Source: Actinomarina sp002308095
GTDB lineage: Bacteria > Actinomycetota > Acidimicrobiia > Actinomarinales > Actinomarinaceae
Assembly: GCA_045563135.1 (NCBI GenBank)
Contig: JBJKUL010000001.1
Coordinates: 620,001-684,000, forward strand
Length of the DNA: 64,000 nucleotides
Reading direction: 5' to 3'
The translations under genes were made by a program, and so were the position numbers. Under the pieces are notes generated by a model. It made no database searches. It had not been told where the DNA came from and worked only from the letters and a program-made list of their open reading frames with translations. How positions within the stretch are numbered: position 1 is the stretch's first letter; each line of letters begins with the position of its first letter. Below are positions 51,325 through 59,710 of this stretch, in pieces.

Positions 51325-52034
51325 TAACCATTCTCCTTTTCTTCTTTTACAGATTCCATACCTGCACCTTTAGCGCATGCCTCTGCAATAGCGGAAGTTA
51401 CAACTTCTATTGATCTAATTGCATCATCATTCCCAGGAATAACAATATCAACTCCGGTTGGATCAACATTAGAGTCAGCTAGACCAATAACAGGTATATT
51501 TAACTTGTTGGCTTCAGTTAACGCAGTCGATTCATTCATTAAATCGACAATAAATATTGCATCAGGAATCTTGTTGAGATTAACAATTCCACCTATAGAC
51601 CTTGTTAACTTAGCTATCTCTCTTCTAATTCTTAGTCTTTCAGGTTTGGGATAAGCATTTATCTCACCAGAGTCTTCAAGTGATATTAATTCTTTTAAGT
51701 AAATTACTCTTTTAATTATTGTTTTAAAATTTGTAAGCATTCCACCAAGCCATCTGTGGTTTACATACGGCATCCCAGCAGCTTCAGCCTGTTCTTGTAT
51801 CACATTTTGTGCTTGCGGCTTTGTACCAACGAAAAGAACTTTTCCACTATTTGCTACAATTTTTTGTACGAAATCTTCAGCTTCTGCAATTGCATCATAA
51901 GTGATGCGCAGATCTAAAATATGTATACCGCTTTTATCCCCATATATGTAATTATCCATTTTAGGGTTCCATCGTTGAGTTTGATGGCCGAAGTGAACTC
52001 CTGCTTCTAAGAGTTCTTTCATGTTTGTACTCAT
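51324..52034 (-). CDS. rpsB: 30S ribosomal protein S2
   Basis: 236 residues. LLEAGVHFGHQTQRWNPKM, YVNHRWLGGMLTNFKTI and PVIGLADSNVDPTGVDIVIPGNDDA are uS2 signatures. A GGAG site precedes the ATG, and a structured leader lies upstream. First gene of rpsB-tsf-pyrH-frr-cdsA. Confidence 0.98.
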   Translation of the reverse strand: MSTNMKELLEAGVHFGHQTQRWNPKMDNYIYGDKSGIHILDLRITYDAIAEAEDFVQKIVANSGKVLFVGTKPQAQNVIQEQAEAAGMPYVNHRWLGGMLTNFKTIIKRVIYLKELISLEDSGEINAYPKPERLRIRREIAKLTRSIGGIVNLNKIPDAIFIVDLMNESTALTEANKLNIPVIGLADSNVDPTGVDIVIPGNDDAIRSIEVVTSAIAEACAKGAGMESVKEEKENG

Positions 52035-52077
52035 TATTCTCCTTTGGTTGTTTCATCCCATATTTATTACTTTCGCG

Positions 52078-52106
52078 GCTTCCAAGCTTTCGCTCACCAA
52101 GGAAGC
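52078..52106 (-). promoter_or_regulatory. Stem-loop in the rpsB leader
   Basis: GCTTCC (on the minus strand, 52106-52101) pairs with GGAAGC (52083-52078) around a 17-base loop containing a small AGC/GCT pairing. It lies 44 bases upstream of the rpsB ATG. S2 leaders are known autoregulatory targets in several bacteria. A match to a described class was not established. Confidence 0.4.
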
Positions 52107-52159
52107 TTTAAAAATATGGTGTCTATTTCTTTTAAATGATAACCATGAATGGTTATTAA

Positions 52160-53020
52160 TCAACCTCTAGGATGAGTTCTTTTAAATTTTTCTTTAAGCT
52201 GTTTTTTAGATACATGTGTATAAATCTGTGTTGTACTTGGATCAGTATGGCCAAGTAGTTCCTGAACAACTCTCAAATCTGCTCCCCCATCCAGCAAATG
52301 TGTAGCGAATGTATGCCTTATGCTGTGGGGAAATGTACCCAAGCGTAGTTTAACTATCCTTCTTATCTCTCTATCTGTAATCTGATTTCCCTGTACACCA
52401 AGATAGACATAGTTGTTTGATAAATCTGTTGAAAGTTTATATCTATTTTCAATCCACAGAAGATAATACTTATAGGCTTGTTTTGTCATTGGAAGTACAC
52501 GTGTTTTACTACCTTTGCCTAAAACTCGTATGGACTTGTTACTTTTTATATCTGTAATCTCTAAATTAGTTAATTCTGAAACCCTTAATCCTGATGAGTA
52601 CAGTAATTCGACAATGGACCTATCTCTAATTTCTTTTACAGTATTAACTGGGATTTCATTCATAAGTGTATTTATATAATTACTTGTCATTACGTTAGGG
52701 AGTTTTTTATCAGTTTTTAAAGCTTTAAAGTTAGTACTGTCAGGTATATCTATGTTTTTAGACTTATTACACCAAGTTAAAAACGAAGTTGTAGAGGCTA
52801 TCTTCCTATTCAAAGTTCTTTTAGAATAATTCTCCATAGAAAGGTGCTGAATAAATTTTTCTAAATTTAAGGATTTAGATATGTTTACATATGTAAAAAA
52901 TTGATTGATATCAGTCTTGTAAGCAACGATAGTATGTTTAGAATAATTCTTTAAATTTTGTATAACTGCTAAATATTCATTTAGCAGTAGGATTTGATCT
53001 TCTTTATTAGTGAGTTTCAA
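52160..53020 (-). CDS. xerC: Tyrosine recombinase XerC-like
   Basis: 286 residues. The SAM-like N-terminal domain (AVIQNLKNYSKHTIVAYKTDINQF) precedes the catalytic domain with Arg in LYSSGLRVSELTNLE, Lys in GKGSKTRVLP, HSIRHTFATHLLDGG, the GH in LLGHTDPSTTQIYTH and Tyr in that last motif. It resolves chromosome dimers at dif, with FtsK. Placed next to rpsB as in mycobacteria. It overlaps the upstream permease by 14 bases. Confidence 0.94.
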   Translation of the reverse strand: MKLTNKEDQILLLNEYLAVIQNLKNYSKHTIVAYKTDINQFFTYVNISKSLNLEKFIQHLSMENYSKRTLNRKIASTTSFLTWCNKSKNIDIPDSTNFKALKTDKKLPNVMTSNYINTLMNEIPVNTVKEIRDRSIVELLYSSGLRVSELTNLEITDIKSNKSIRVLGKGSKTRVLPMTKQAYKYYLLWIENRYKLSTDLSNNYVYLGVQGNQITDREIRRIVKLRLGTFPHSIRHTFATHLLDGGADLRVVQELLGHTDPSTTQIYTHVSKKQLKEKFKRTHPRG

Positions 53021-53762
53021 GTCTTTTTTCTAATTGTCTCTGTAGCGCTGAGAGGAATAGTGTTATACAAAGGTATAAAACCGTAAGAACTAAATAAGTT
53101 TCAGCAAAACGAAAGGTACTACCGGAATATAATCGTCCTCTATAAGTCAAATCTTCAACAGCTAAAACTGACAACAAAGATGAATCTTTCATCATTGAGA
53201 TAAAGTCATTACCCAATGCAGGAAGCATGTTTCTAAAAGCTTGTGGTAAAACAATAAATCTCATTACTTGTCTATCATTTAATCCCAGTGAGGCTCCCCC
53301 TTCACGTTGACCTTGAGACACAGACTCAATACCAGCTCGAAATACTTCTGCAATATAGGCACCATAAAAAACAGACAATGCAATTATCGCACGAACCAAC
53401 ATAGGAACATTACCATTATTAATATTAAAAAATTCTGCGGCATTTGCTACAAGAACAAAAGCAATAGTAAATATAAGTATTAAAACAGGTACACCACGAA
53501 TAAACTCAATATAGGTTCTAGAAAGTGTACTAGCAATTTTGTTATTCGATATACGACCAATACCCGAAACTAAACCAAGAAACAAAGCAATGACAAAAGA
53601 AGCGAGGGTTGATAAAAATGTAAGTTTAAGTCCAGGAAGTATAAAGTAAAATGCTTTGTTGTACTCTGGATCAACAATAATAATGTAAAACATCCAAGTA
53701 ATAACAGCAGTTAATATTATCATCCACCAGTTTTCTGGTTTTAAAAGATTTTTAAGTTTCAT
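53007..53762 (-). CDS. Polar amino-acid ABC transporter permease (HisM/GlnP family)
   Basis: About 251 residues. Five or so hydrophobic segments, with TYIEFIRGVPVLILIFTIAF (in part) and the EAA loop EGGASLGLNDRQVMRFIVLPQAF. The start is the ATG at 53762 (MKLKNLL). The GTG at 53789 would place coding sequence inside a strong hairpin. It transports an amino acid with the binding protein encoded upstream. No ATPase gene is adjacent. Confidence 0.92.
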   Translation of the reverse strand: MKLKNLLKPENWWMIILTAVITWMFYIIIVDPEYNKAFYFILPGLKLTFLSTLASFVIALFLGLVSGIGRISNNKIASTLSRTYIEFIRGVPVLILIFTIAFVLVANAAEFFNINNGNVPMLVRAIIALSVFYGAYIAEVFRAGIESVSQGQREGGASLGLNDRQVMRFIVLPQAFRNMLPALGNDFISMMKDSSLLSVLAVEDLTYRGRLYSGSTFRFAETYLVLTVLYLCITLFLSALQRQLEKRLETH

Positions 53763-53780
53763 TCTTTCCCATATTAAAGC

Positions 53781-53806
53781 AATAGGCACGGATTTCCGTG
53801 CCTATT
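53781..53806 (-). terminator. Hairpin between binding-protein and permease genes (attenuator-like)
   Basis: AATAGGCACGG pairs perfectly with CCGTGCCTATT over 11 bp around a four-base loop. No long T-run follows, so it is probably a transcript-stabilising or partly terminating structure that keeps the binding protein abundant, like the one after phnD. Confidence 0.6.
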
Positions 53807-53835
53807 ACAAATTTAAATTATTGTAAATTTAAAAG

Positions 53836-54720
53836 TTATACTTCACAGTCCTCTGGAAGATATTCTGCTGGAATGTTTTCGTCACATTCAGCAATATCAT
53901 CATAAGTAACAGAGAAGTCAGGTGAGAAAAATTTTGCATTAATCTCTCCTAGTTTTCCACTGTCCTCCATAGCAGCTAGACCTTGATTAATTACGTCAAC
54001 TAGTGGGCTTCCGTTAGGAAATGCAAAACCTAATTGTTCTGAAGTGAGATCTCCACCAACAAGTTTTACTTTATCCTTGTTTGCACCCATGTAACCTAAC
54101 CCGGCAGTTTCATCTACAAGTGAAGCATCTGCGTCACCAGAAATAACTGCAGCTATTGCGAAATCAAATGTGTCAAAAGCTTTAACTTTATCTTCACCAA
54201 GTTCACCTACAGCAAACTCATAGTTAGTTGTACCTTTTTGTACAGCTACTGTGTAGTCGCCAGCTTTAAGATCATCGATACTTGTTACCATTGAATTATC
54301 AGCAGCAACTAGAACTCTTTGAGCTAAGTTTATGTAACCATTAGAAAAGTCAACAATTTCATCTCTTTCAGCTGTAATTGTGATTCCATCACCAGCAATC
54401 ATGAATTGACCATCAGCTGTTGCTTGAATCATTCCATCCCATGCAGTTGGAACATATACAGGTGTAAAGTTCATTAACTCTCCCATATGATTGAAAACGT
54501 CATAATCCCAACCAGCAGCTTCGCCAGTTTCAGCATCAATATAATTGAATGGTAAGTATGCGTTCTCGACAGCAAATGTAAATTCACATCCACCAAGATC
54601 TGGTAAACCGTTGTCACCAGTAGCAATATCTACTTCATCGCAGGGAGTAGCAGTACCTGAACAAGCAGTAGCCACCATTGCGAGAGCAAATATTAAAATA
54701 AGTGTTTTCTTATTTTTCAA
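53836..54720 (-). CDS. Amino-acid ABC transporter substrate-binding lipoprotein (SBP_bac_3)
   Basis: 294 residues. Lipobox VATAC near residue 20, then FTFAVENAYLPFNYID, AAGWDYDVFNHMGELM, WDGMIQATADGQFMIAGDGITITAERDEIVDFS (in parts) and VAVQKGTTNYEF, the family 3 pattern for polar amino acids. The start is TTG with a strong GGAGG site 10 bases upstream. An insertion with two cysteines follows the lipobox, and the C-terminus has two more. Ligand unknown. Confidence 0.92.
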   Translation of the reverse strand: MKNKKTLILIFALAMVATACSGTATPCDEVDIATGDNGLPDLGGCEFTFAVENAYLPFNYIDAETGEAAGWDYDVFNHMGELMNFTPVYVPTAWDGMIQATADGQFMIAGDGITITAERDEIVDFSNGYINLAQRVLVAADNSMVTSIDDLKAGDYTVAVQKGTTNYEFAVGELGEDKVKAFDTFDFAIAAVISGDADASLVDETAGLGYMGANKDKVKLVGGDLTSEQLGFAFPNGSPLVDVINQGLAAMEDSGKLGEINAKFFSPDFSVTYDDIAECDENIPAEYLPEDCEV

Positions 54721-54795
54721 TTTCTAAACCTCCGTTTAAGTTAAGAGATAAGTATTGCATAAATATACATAAAGATGAATATTTATTCAGGAATT

Positions 54796-55551
54796 TTATG
54801 CATCCAATGTATTTTTATAATCTGGTTGTCTCTTATCCATAAAGGCAACCATCCCCTCAGCTGCATCAGAATGCAGGAATCTACTTTTTTGATTAACCCC
54901 TTCTAGGTCAAGAGACTCTGAAAATGTTTTATTAAGTCCATTTTTTATTTGCTCTTTATTCATACAGATTGATATAAAACTTAATTTATCCAATTTATCA
55001 ACAAGTATTTCCATCTCATTATTGAGTTGATCTGATTCAACAAGCTTATAAAGCATATTTAGTTCTTCCATGGTTGTACCGTCGATTTCATCAGTAGTCA
55101 TCATTAATTCTTTAGCTTTTTGGATTCCAATAATTCTTGGTAACATCCAAGACCCAGCAAAATCAACTACAAGCCCCCTTCTAGCAAATACTTCAATAAA
55201 TCTTGTATTTGGCGTTGCAATAATAAAATCAGATAAAAGAATCATATTTGATCCAGCACCTGCACATATACCATCAACAACAGCTATAACAGGTTTTCTA
55301 CAATCCCATAAACTTTGTGCTGCTGCTGAAACATCATCCATCAATGCATTTATATTTTCACCAAGTTGTGCTCCTGATGAAAAGTTTCCATTGGAGTGAG
55401 ATAATATAAGATACTTGAGATCACTCTTGTCGAAAGCTTGTATCTCTTTACGAAGCTCAATCCAATCATTTGCAGAGATTGAATTTTTCGTCTCTGGATC
55501 ATTAAATTTAATAATTAATTTGTTACCCTCATTTTTTGAATCTAAAACCAT
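54796..55551 (-). CDS. Enoyl-CoA hydratase/isomerase family protein
   Basis: 251 residues, crotonase fold. The oxyanion-hole motifs are FSSGAQLGENI and CAGAGSNMILLSDFIIAT. VFARRGLVVDFAGSWMLPRIIG follows, with Asp at one catalytic position. Probably acts in acyl-CoA breakdown. The exact reaction (hydratase, isomerase, other) is not determinable. Confidence 0.9.
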   Translation of the reverse strand: MVLDSKNEGNKLIIKFNDPETKNSISANDWIELRKEIQAFDKSDLKYLILSHSNGNFSSGAQLGENINALMDDVSAAAQSLWDCRKPVIAVVDGICAGAGSNMILLSDFIIATPNTRFIEVFARRGLVVDFAGSWMLPRIIGIQKAKELMMTTDEIDGTTMEELNMLYKLVESDQLNNEMEILVDKLDKLSFISICMNKEQIKNGLNKTFSESLDLEGVNQKSRFLHSDAAEGMVAFMDKRQPDYKNTLDA

Positions 55552-55588
55552 ATTCGAAGTTTAATATAATTTAACTTAGAATGTAAGT

Positions 55589-55696
55589 ATGGGTTTTGAT
55601 CCAAATAGGCCATACAAGGCTAATAAAACAGATTACCTCAATATTGCATTGTGCATAGTGCTTGCTGTCATAGCTATTATTTGGGCATTAAATTAA
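55589..55696 (+). CDS. 35-residue single-pass membrane peptide
   Basis: MGFDPNRPYKANKTDYLNIA, then a hydrophobic helix (LCIVLAVIAIIWAL) to the stop at 55696. A perfect leaderless promoter pattern, TAGAAT-GTAAGT-ATG, precedes it, which supports expression. Its 3' end overlaps the convergent rnhB by 20 bases. I do not recognise the family. Too short for ordinary gene callers. Confidence 0.6.
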   Translation: MGFDPNRPYKANKTDYLNIALCIVLAVIAIIWALN

Positions 55697-56264
55697 ACGA
55701 AGTTCTATGTAGATCTGTTAGTCCATATTTTTGAATTGCCTGCCTATGTTTTAAAGTTCCATAACCCTTATTATTTGCAAAATCATACTCTGGATATTTC
55801 TCTGACATTTTAACCATATAGTTGTCTCTACTGACCTTTGCCATAATACTTGCTAAAGCAATGGCTATGCTTTTATCTTCGCCTCTCGTTAAAGAAGTAA
55901 CATTTAATAAATCAATATTGAAATGATCTACATATATTTTTTCGCTGCCTGTATCTAATTTTTGGATTGAATCAGTTAAAACTACATTATTTGCTTTTTG
56001 TATTCCATACTTATCAATTTGTTTATTGTCACATATAGAAATTACATAAACAATATCTGTATTCCTAACAACATTGAAAATATTCTCCCTTTTTTTTGAA
56101 GTAAGTTTTTTTGAATCCTTAACATCTGATAGATGATCTTTGTCTTTAAGATTTATTTTTACTGCACATCCAACTATAGGACCAGCAAAACATCCTCTTC
56201 CTACTTCATCAGCTCCAATAACATATTGATTAGGATTTTCAGCCCATATGGTATTTTCAATCAT
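55677..56264 (-). CDS. rnhB: Ribonuclease HII
   Basis: 195 residues from MIENTIW. The catalytic start YVIGADEVGRGCFAGPIVGCAV holds Asp and Glu. Further acidic residues are in DSKKLTSKKR and VDHFNID. It cleaves RNA in RNA-DNA hybrids and at single ribonucleotides. The longer frame to 56336 would lie inside lepB, so I reject it. The eight-base overlap with lepB is consistent with coupling. Confidence 0.95.
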   Translation of the reverse strand: MIENTIWAENPNQYVIGADEVGRGCFAGPIVGCAVKINLKDKDHLSDVKDSKKLTSKKRENIFNVVRNTDIVYVISICDNKQIDKYGIQKANNVVLTDSIQKLDTGSEKIYVDHFNIDLLNVTSLTRGEDKSIAIALASIMAKVSRDNYMVKMSEKYPEYDFANNKGYGTLKHRQAIQKYGLTDLHRTSFNLMPK

Positions 56265-56838
56265 TAAATTTTTGGAAGTCTTGAAATGGATATACTTTGT
56301 AAAAAGCCTTTCCAACCAGGTTATCATCAGGCACAAACCCGAATATGCGAGAATCTTGACTATTTATTCGATTGTCACCAAGCACAAAGTAGTTATCTTC
56401 GGGAACTAGGTAACTTGATTTTGTACTGAGTGTTTCATTATTAATACCTTCAAAAGTTATTTTTTGCTTATTTCTGTATACAATTCCATAGTTATCAATT
56501 TCTATTTCATCACCAGGTAGCCCTACGATACGTTTTATATATACTGTTTCAATATCTAATTCAAATAAATAGTTCCAAAATTTTAGTGATTTTATCAATT
56601 TTTCTTCATTTGTGATGTTTGAATAGCTGTCCGGGTGATAAAAAACAACTATATCCCCAACTTCATACTGAATAGGTAAAATATCTTCCTTCACAACTAA
56701 TACTCTGTCAGCTACTGAAATGGTTGGTGACATCGACTCTGAAGGAATTATATAAAGCTGGACAACGAATGTTCTTAATAAAGTAGCTAATAATAAAGCT
56801 ACTGCAATCGTTAGTAAGTTTTTAAGAATTTTTATGAT
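56257..56838 (-). CDS. lepB: Signal peptidase I, probable ATC start
   Basis: The catalytic serine motif PSESMSPT lies at the very beginning of the frame that starts with the first conventional codon (ATG 56733), which would remove the serine and the membrane anchor. Upstream the frame stays open for 36 codons and encodes a perfect anchor (LLTIAVALLLATLLRTFVV). No ATG, GTG or TTG occurs there. An ATC at 56838 lies exactly six bases after TAAAAT. Starting there gives 193 residues with Ser35 as nucleophile and the Lys base in VYIKRIVGLPGDE; FVLGDNRINSQDSR follows. ATA or ATT just downstream are alternatives. Cleaves signal peptides of exported proteins. Confidence 0.88.
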   Translation of the reverse strand: MIKILKNLLTIAVALLLATLLRTFVVQLYIIPSESMSPTISVADRVLVVKEDILPIQYEVGDIVVFYHPDSYSNITNEEKLIKSLKFWNYLFELDIETVYIKRIVGLPGDEIEIDNYGIVYRNKQKITFEGINNETLSTKSSYLVPEDNYFVLGDNRINSQDSRIFGFVPDDNLVGKAFYKVYPFQDFQKFND

Positions 56839-56855
56839 GTTCTAATTTTAATGAG

Positions 56856-57200
56856 TTATGAACGATCTTCTTTAATTTTGGCAGATTTTCCAACTCTGTC
56901 TCTAAGATAGTAAAGTTTAGATCTTCTTACTTTACCTTTTCTTGTAACTTCAATGGAATCTACTATTGGAGCATGTACAGGAAATATTCTTTCAACGCCG
57001 ACACCGAAAGATAATTTACGGACAGTTATAGTTTTATTTAAAGCGACTCCATTTGTTGCAATAATGACGCCTTCAAATGTTTGGATTCTTTCACGGTTAC
57101 CTTCAGAAACCTTAACATTAACTTTTACAGTGTCTCCAGCTTTATAAGAAGGTAATTCTTCTTTTAACTTTGACTTTTCAATTTCTTCAATTAAATTCAT
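56856..57200 (-). CDS. rplS: 50S ribosomal protein L19
   Basis: 114 residues. AGDTVKVNVKVSEGNRERIQTFEGVIIA (in part), GVGVERIFPVHAPIVDSIEV and RRSKLYYLRDRVGKSAKI are bL19 motifs. Located between trmD and lepB as in other Actinobacteria. The lepB promoter lies just after its stop codon. Confidence 0.98.
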   Translation of the reverse strand: MNLIEEIEKSKLKEELPSYKAGDTVKVNVKVSEGNRERIQTFEGVIIATNGVALNKTITVRKLSFGVGVERIFPVHAPIVDSIEVTRKGKVRRSKLYYLRDRVGKSAKIKEDRS

Positions 57201-57237
57201 AACTTCTCCAGTAGAAGATTATATAAGTTATTTTGCG

Positions 57238-57876
57238 TTATATGTCCTTTAAATTATTCTTTTTCCACTCTTCAATTTTTTTATGATTACCTGATAAAAG
57301 TACTGCAGGAACCTCTATGTTTTTGAAGATTTCAGGTCTGGTATAAACGGGATGGTCATATTTACCATCTGTAAAGGACTCTACATCTAATGATTCTGCA
57401 TTACCTAAAGCTCCAGGTATCTTCCTAATAAGTGCTTCTAGCAAAAATAAAGCAGGAACTTCCCCTCCAGATACTACCGTGTGGCCGACTGAAATTTCAT
57501 AATCACTGTGCATATCGATAATTCTCTGGTCAAACCCCTCATATCGCCCACAAATAATATTTGCGGAATTAAAGGAATGTAAATCATGTATTAAATCCTC
57601 ATCAAGTTGTTTACCTGAAGGTGTTAAAAAAATATTTATATCAGACTTTACAGAAGAAATTGCATTGTCCAAGGGCTCAGCCATTAAAACCATCCCTGGT
57701 CCCCCTCCATAAGGAGCATCATCTACTTGTTGATAATCACCTAAACCAAAGTTTCGTAAATCCGTAGTCATCAATTCAAAAATATTGTTGTTATTTGCTT
57801 TAGAAATTATTCCAGTTTCTAACCATTCTTCAATTAATTTGGGGAATAATGTAACAATATTATATTTTGATAACAT
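57238..57876 (-). CDS. trmD: tRNA (guanine(37)-N1)-methyltransferase
   Basis: 212 residues. SPOUT knot motifs: DAPYGGGPGMVLMAEPL, IICGRYEGFDQRI, and EISVGHTVVSGGEVPALFLLEAL with RKIPGALGN. The C-terminal domain is shorter than in E. coli. It makes m1G37 in tRNAs. It starts inside the 3' end of cofH (17-base overlap), linking it to the F420 genes. Confidence 0.96.
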   Translation of the reverse strand: MLSKYNIVTLFPKLIEEWLETGIISKANNNNIFELMTTDLRNFGLGDYQQVDDAPYGGGPGMVLMAEPLDNAISSVKSDINIFLTPSGKQLDEDLIHDLHSFNSANIICGRYEGFDQRIIDMHSDYEISVGHTVVSGGEVPALFLLEALIRKIPGALGNAESLDVESFTDGKYDHPVYTRPEIFKNIEVPAVLLSGNHKKIEEWKKNNLKDI

Positions 57877-59710
57877 TTTGAGAACTGATTTCTTCTAAGT
57901 TTTTAAAGGAAGTGTAAAGTGTATTTCTTAAATAAGGAACTTTTCCTGCATCTTTTATTAGATTTATAAATTCGGTATCAGTTGTTTCTTGCCCATGATT
58001 TGCACCCGAAGCTCGACTTATATTTTCATTTATTAACGTACCTCCAAGGTCATTAACTCCTGATCTAAGAAGAACCTTCGCACCATCGTGTCCAAGTTTT
58101 ACCCAACTTGCTTGAATATTATCTATAGTGTTATGGAAGTAAATTCTTGCCAAAGCATGCATAAGTATGACTTCATCCCATGTTGGCCCAGGCATACTTT
58201 TTCCTTGTAGAAATATGGGCGAACCCATGTGAACAAAAGGCAGAGGAACAATTTCAGTAAACCCATTAGTCTTAATTTGTATATCTTTTATCAGTTGAAA
58301 ATGATTAACCCATGACTCTAAATCGTCAATATGACCAAACATAATTGTAGCGGTTGATTTAATTCCAATAGAGTGAGCAACCTCCATAACGTATCCCCAT
58401 TGTGAGGATGTAATCTTATCATCACATAAATACTTCCTTATTCTGTCATCGAGAATTTCAGCTGCAGTTCCAGGTAGTGTTCCTAACCCTGCTTCTTTAA
58501 GCTCTGCAAGATAGGCCTCTACTGATTTATTAACTGTGTTAGCTCCTTGCCATATTTCTAATGGAGTAAAGCCATGGATGTGCATTTCAGGTAACTCCTG
58601 TTTAATTCTTTTCACTAAATCTATATAAAAGTCTCCTGTATAGCTTGGATGAATGCCTCCTTGTAAACAAACTTCAGATGCTCCTGTTTGATGGGCTTCA
58701 ATTGTTCTCTGAAGCACTTCATCAGGGGTTAAAGTATAGGGCTTTTCTTTGAGATCAAGGCTTTGGGGACCTTTTGAAAAACCACAAAAACCGCATTTGT
58801 AATAGCATTGGTTTGTGTAATTTATATTTCGATTTTTAACAAAAGTTACTTTGTTACCATGAACGCTCCGAGTTAAGTCATCCGCAAGTTCCGCTATCTC
58901 GTTAATATGTTTCCCAGATGTTTTAAATAGTTCTAATAAATCATCTTCAGAGAGTGTTTTAGTTTTATCAAAATTGCTTAAAATTTGATCAAATTTAGGT
59001 GATTTGTAGTCAGAATGAGTTTCTGAAGAAAAATTAAATAAGTTCGGTATAGGTTCACCGCTTCCGGGATACCAGGTTGAAACTTCTCTTTTGTATCCTC
59101 TTACATTTCTAGTCTGGAGAAAATTTGTAAACTCAATTTTTTCTAAAATATTTCTGGCCTCATTAATTTCAAGCAAGGGTGAAAGTACAGTTCGTTCGTA
59201 CAGATTGTTATTAGTAATGTTTTGCAACTCAATAATTTGATCTTTACTCCAATCTCGAAGAAATAAATCATCAACTCCTTTTAAAATAGCTTTTTGAGCA
59301 ATGTCTATGGAGTTTGCATATATAGAGACTTTGAAGTCTGTAGTTGCATTTATAGATTTAAAAAATTGTATATCTTCTGAATCTTCGACGAGAACATATC
59401 CAGGTTTATGACGAGAAATAACCTCAAGCGCATTTTCTTTATTGCCGTTATATCTATAAATCAATCTTTTTGAGTGTTGAGTTAATTTATGACCTATCGT
59501 CTCGTCAGTAATGAACCATGCGGATGCCTCTATTGAAAGATCTGAGGTTATTGTTTGGAACCCTTTTACAAGCAATGAATTAAAATCTACTTTAGTATCA
59601 TTCTTTAATGTAAATGCGGAAGTGCCTTCTTTATGCCTTGAACTCAAATATATCTCATTGTCGCTGTCACAAGGGCGAATTCTTAAATAGGAAATATTAT
59701 TATCTGTCAT
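57860..59710 (-). CDS. cofH: FO synthase subunit 2 (CofH) with ~240-residue N-terminal extension
   Basis: 616 residues. From about residue 245 it is CofH: ADDLTRSVHGNKVTFVKNRNINYTNQ in parts, radical SAM cysteines C302, C306 and C309 (CYYKCGFC), EVCLQGGIHPSYTGDFY, and LGTLPGTAAEILDD. CofH with CofG makes the FO core of coenzyme F420 from tyrosine and the flavin-pathway pyrimidine. Most Actinobacteria have a fused FbiC; here the halves are separate and overlap by four bases (ATGA). Residues 1-240 match no domain I recognise; they contain alpha/beta-like stretches (VSIYANSIDIAQKAILKGVDDLFL). Confidence 0.92.
   Translation of the reverse strand: MTDNNISYLRIRPCDSDNEIYLSSRHKEGTSAFTLKNDTKVDFNSLLVKGFQTITSDLSIEASAWFITDETIGHKLTQHSKRLIYRYNGNKENALEVISRHKPGYVLVEDSEDIQFFKSINATTDFKVSIYANSIDIAQKAILKGVDDLFLRDWSKDQIIELQNITNNNLYERTVLSPLLEINEARNILEKIEFTNFLQTRNVRGYKREVSTWYPGSGEPIPNLFNFSSETHSDYKSPKFDQILSNFDKTKTLSEDDLLELFKTSGKHINEIAELADDLTRSVHGNKVTFVKNRNINYTNQCYYKCGFCGFSKGPQSLDLKEKPYTLTPDEVLQRTIEAHQTGASEVCLQGGIHPSYTGDFYIDLVKRIKQELPEMHIHGFTPLEIWQGANTVNKSVEAYLAELKEAGLGTLPGTAAEILDDRIRKYLCDDKITSSQWGYVMEVAHSIGIKSTATIMFGHIDDLESWVNHFQLIKDIQIKTNGFTEIVPLPFVHMGSPIFLQGKSMPGPTWDEVILMHALARIYFHNTIDNIQASWVKLGHDGAKVLLRSGVNDLGGTLINENISRASGANHGQETTDTEFINLIKDAGKVPYLRNTLYTSFKNLEEISSQNVIKI

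Noticed and set aside
53763..53789. GTG start for the amino-acid permease at 53789
   Set aside because: It falls within the strong hairpin 53781-53806; the ATG at 53762 fits the family.
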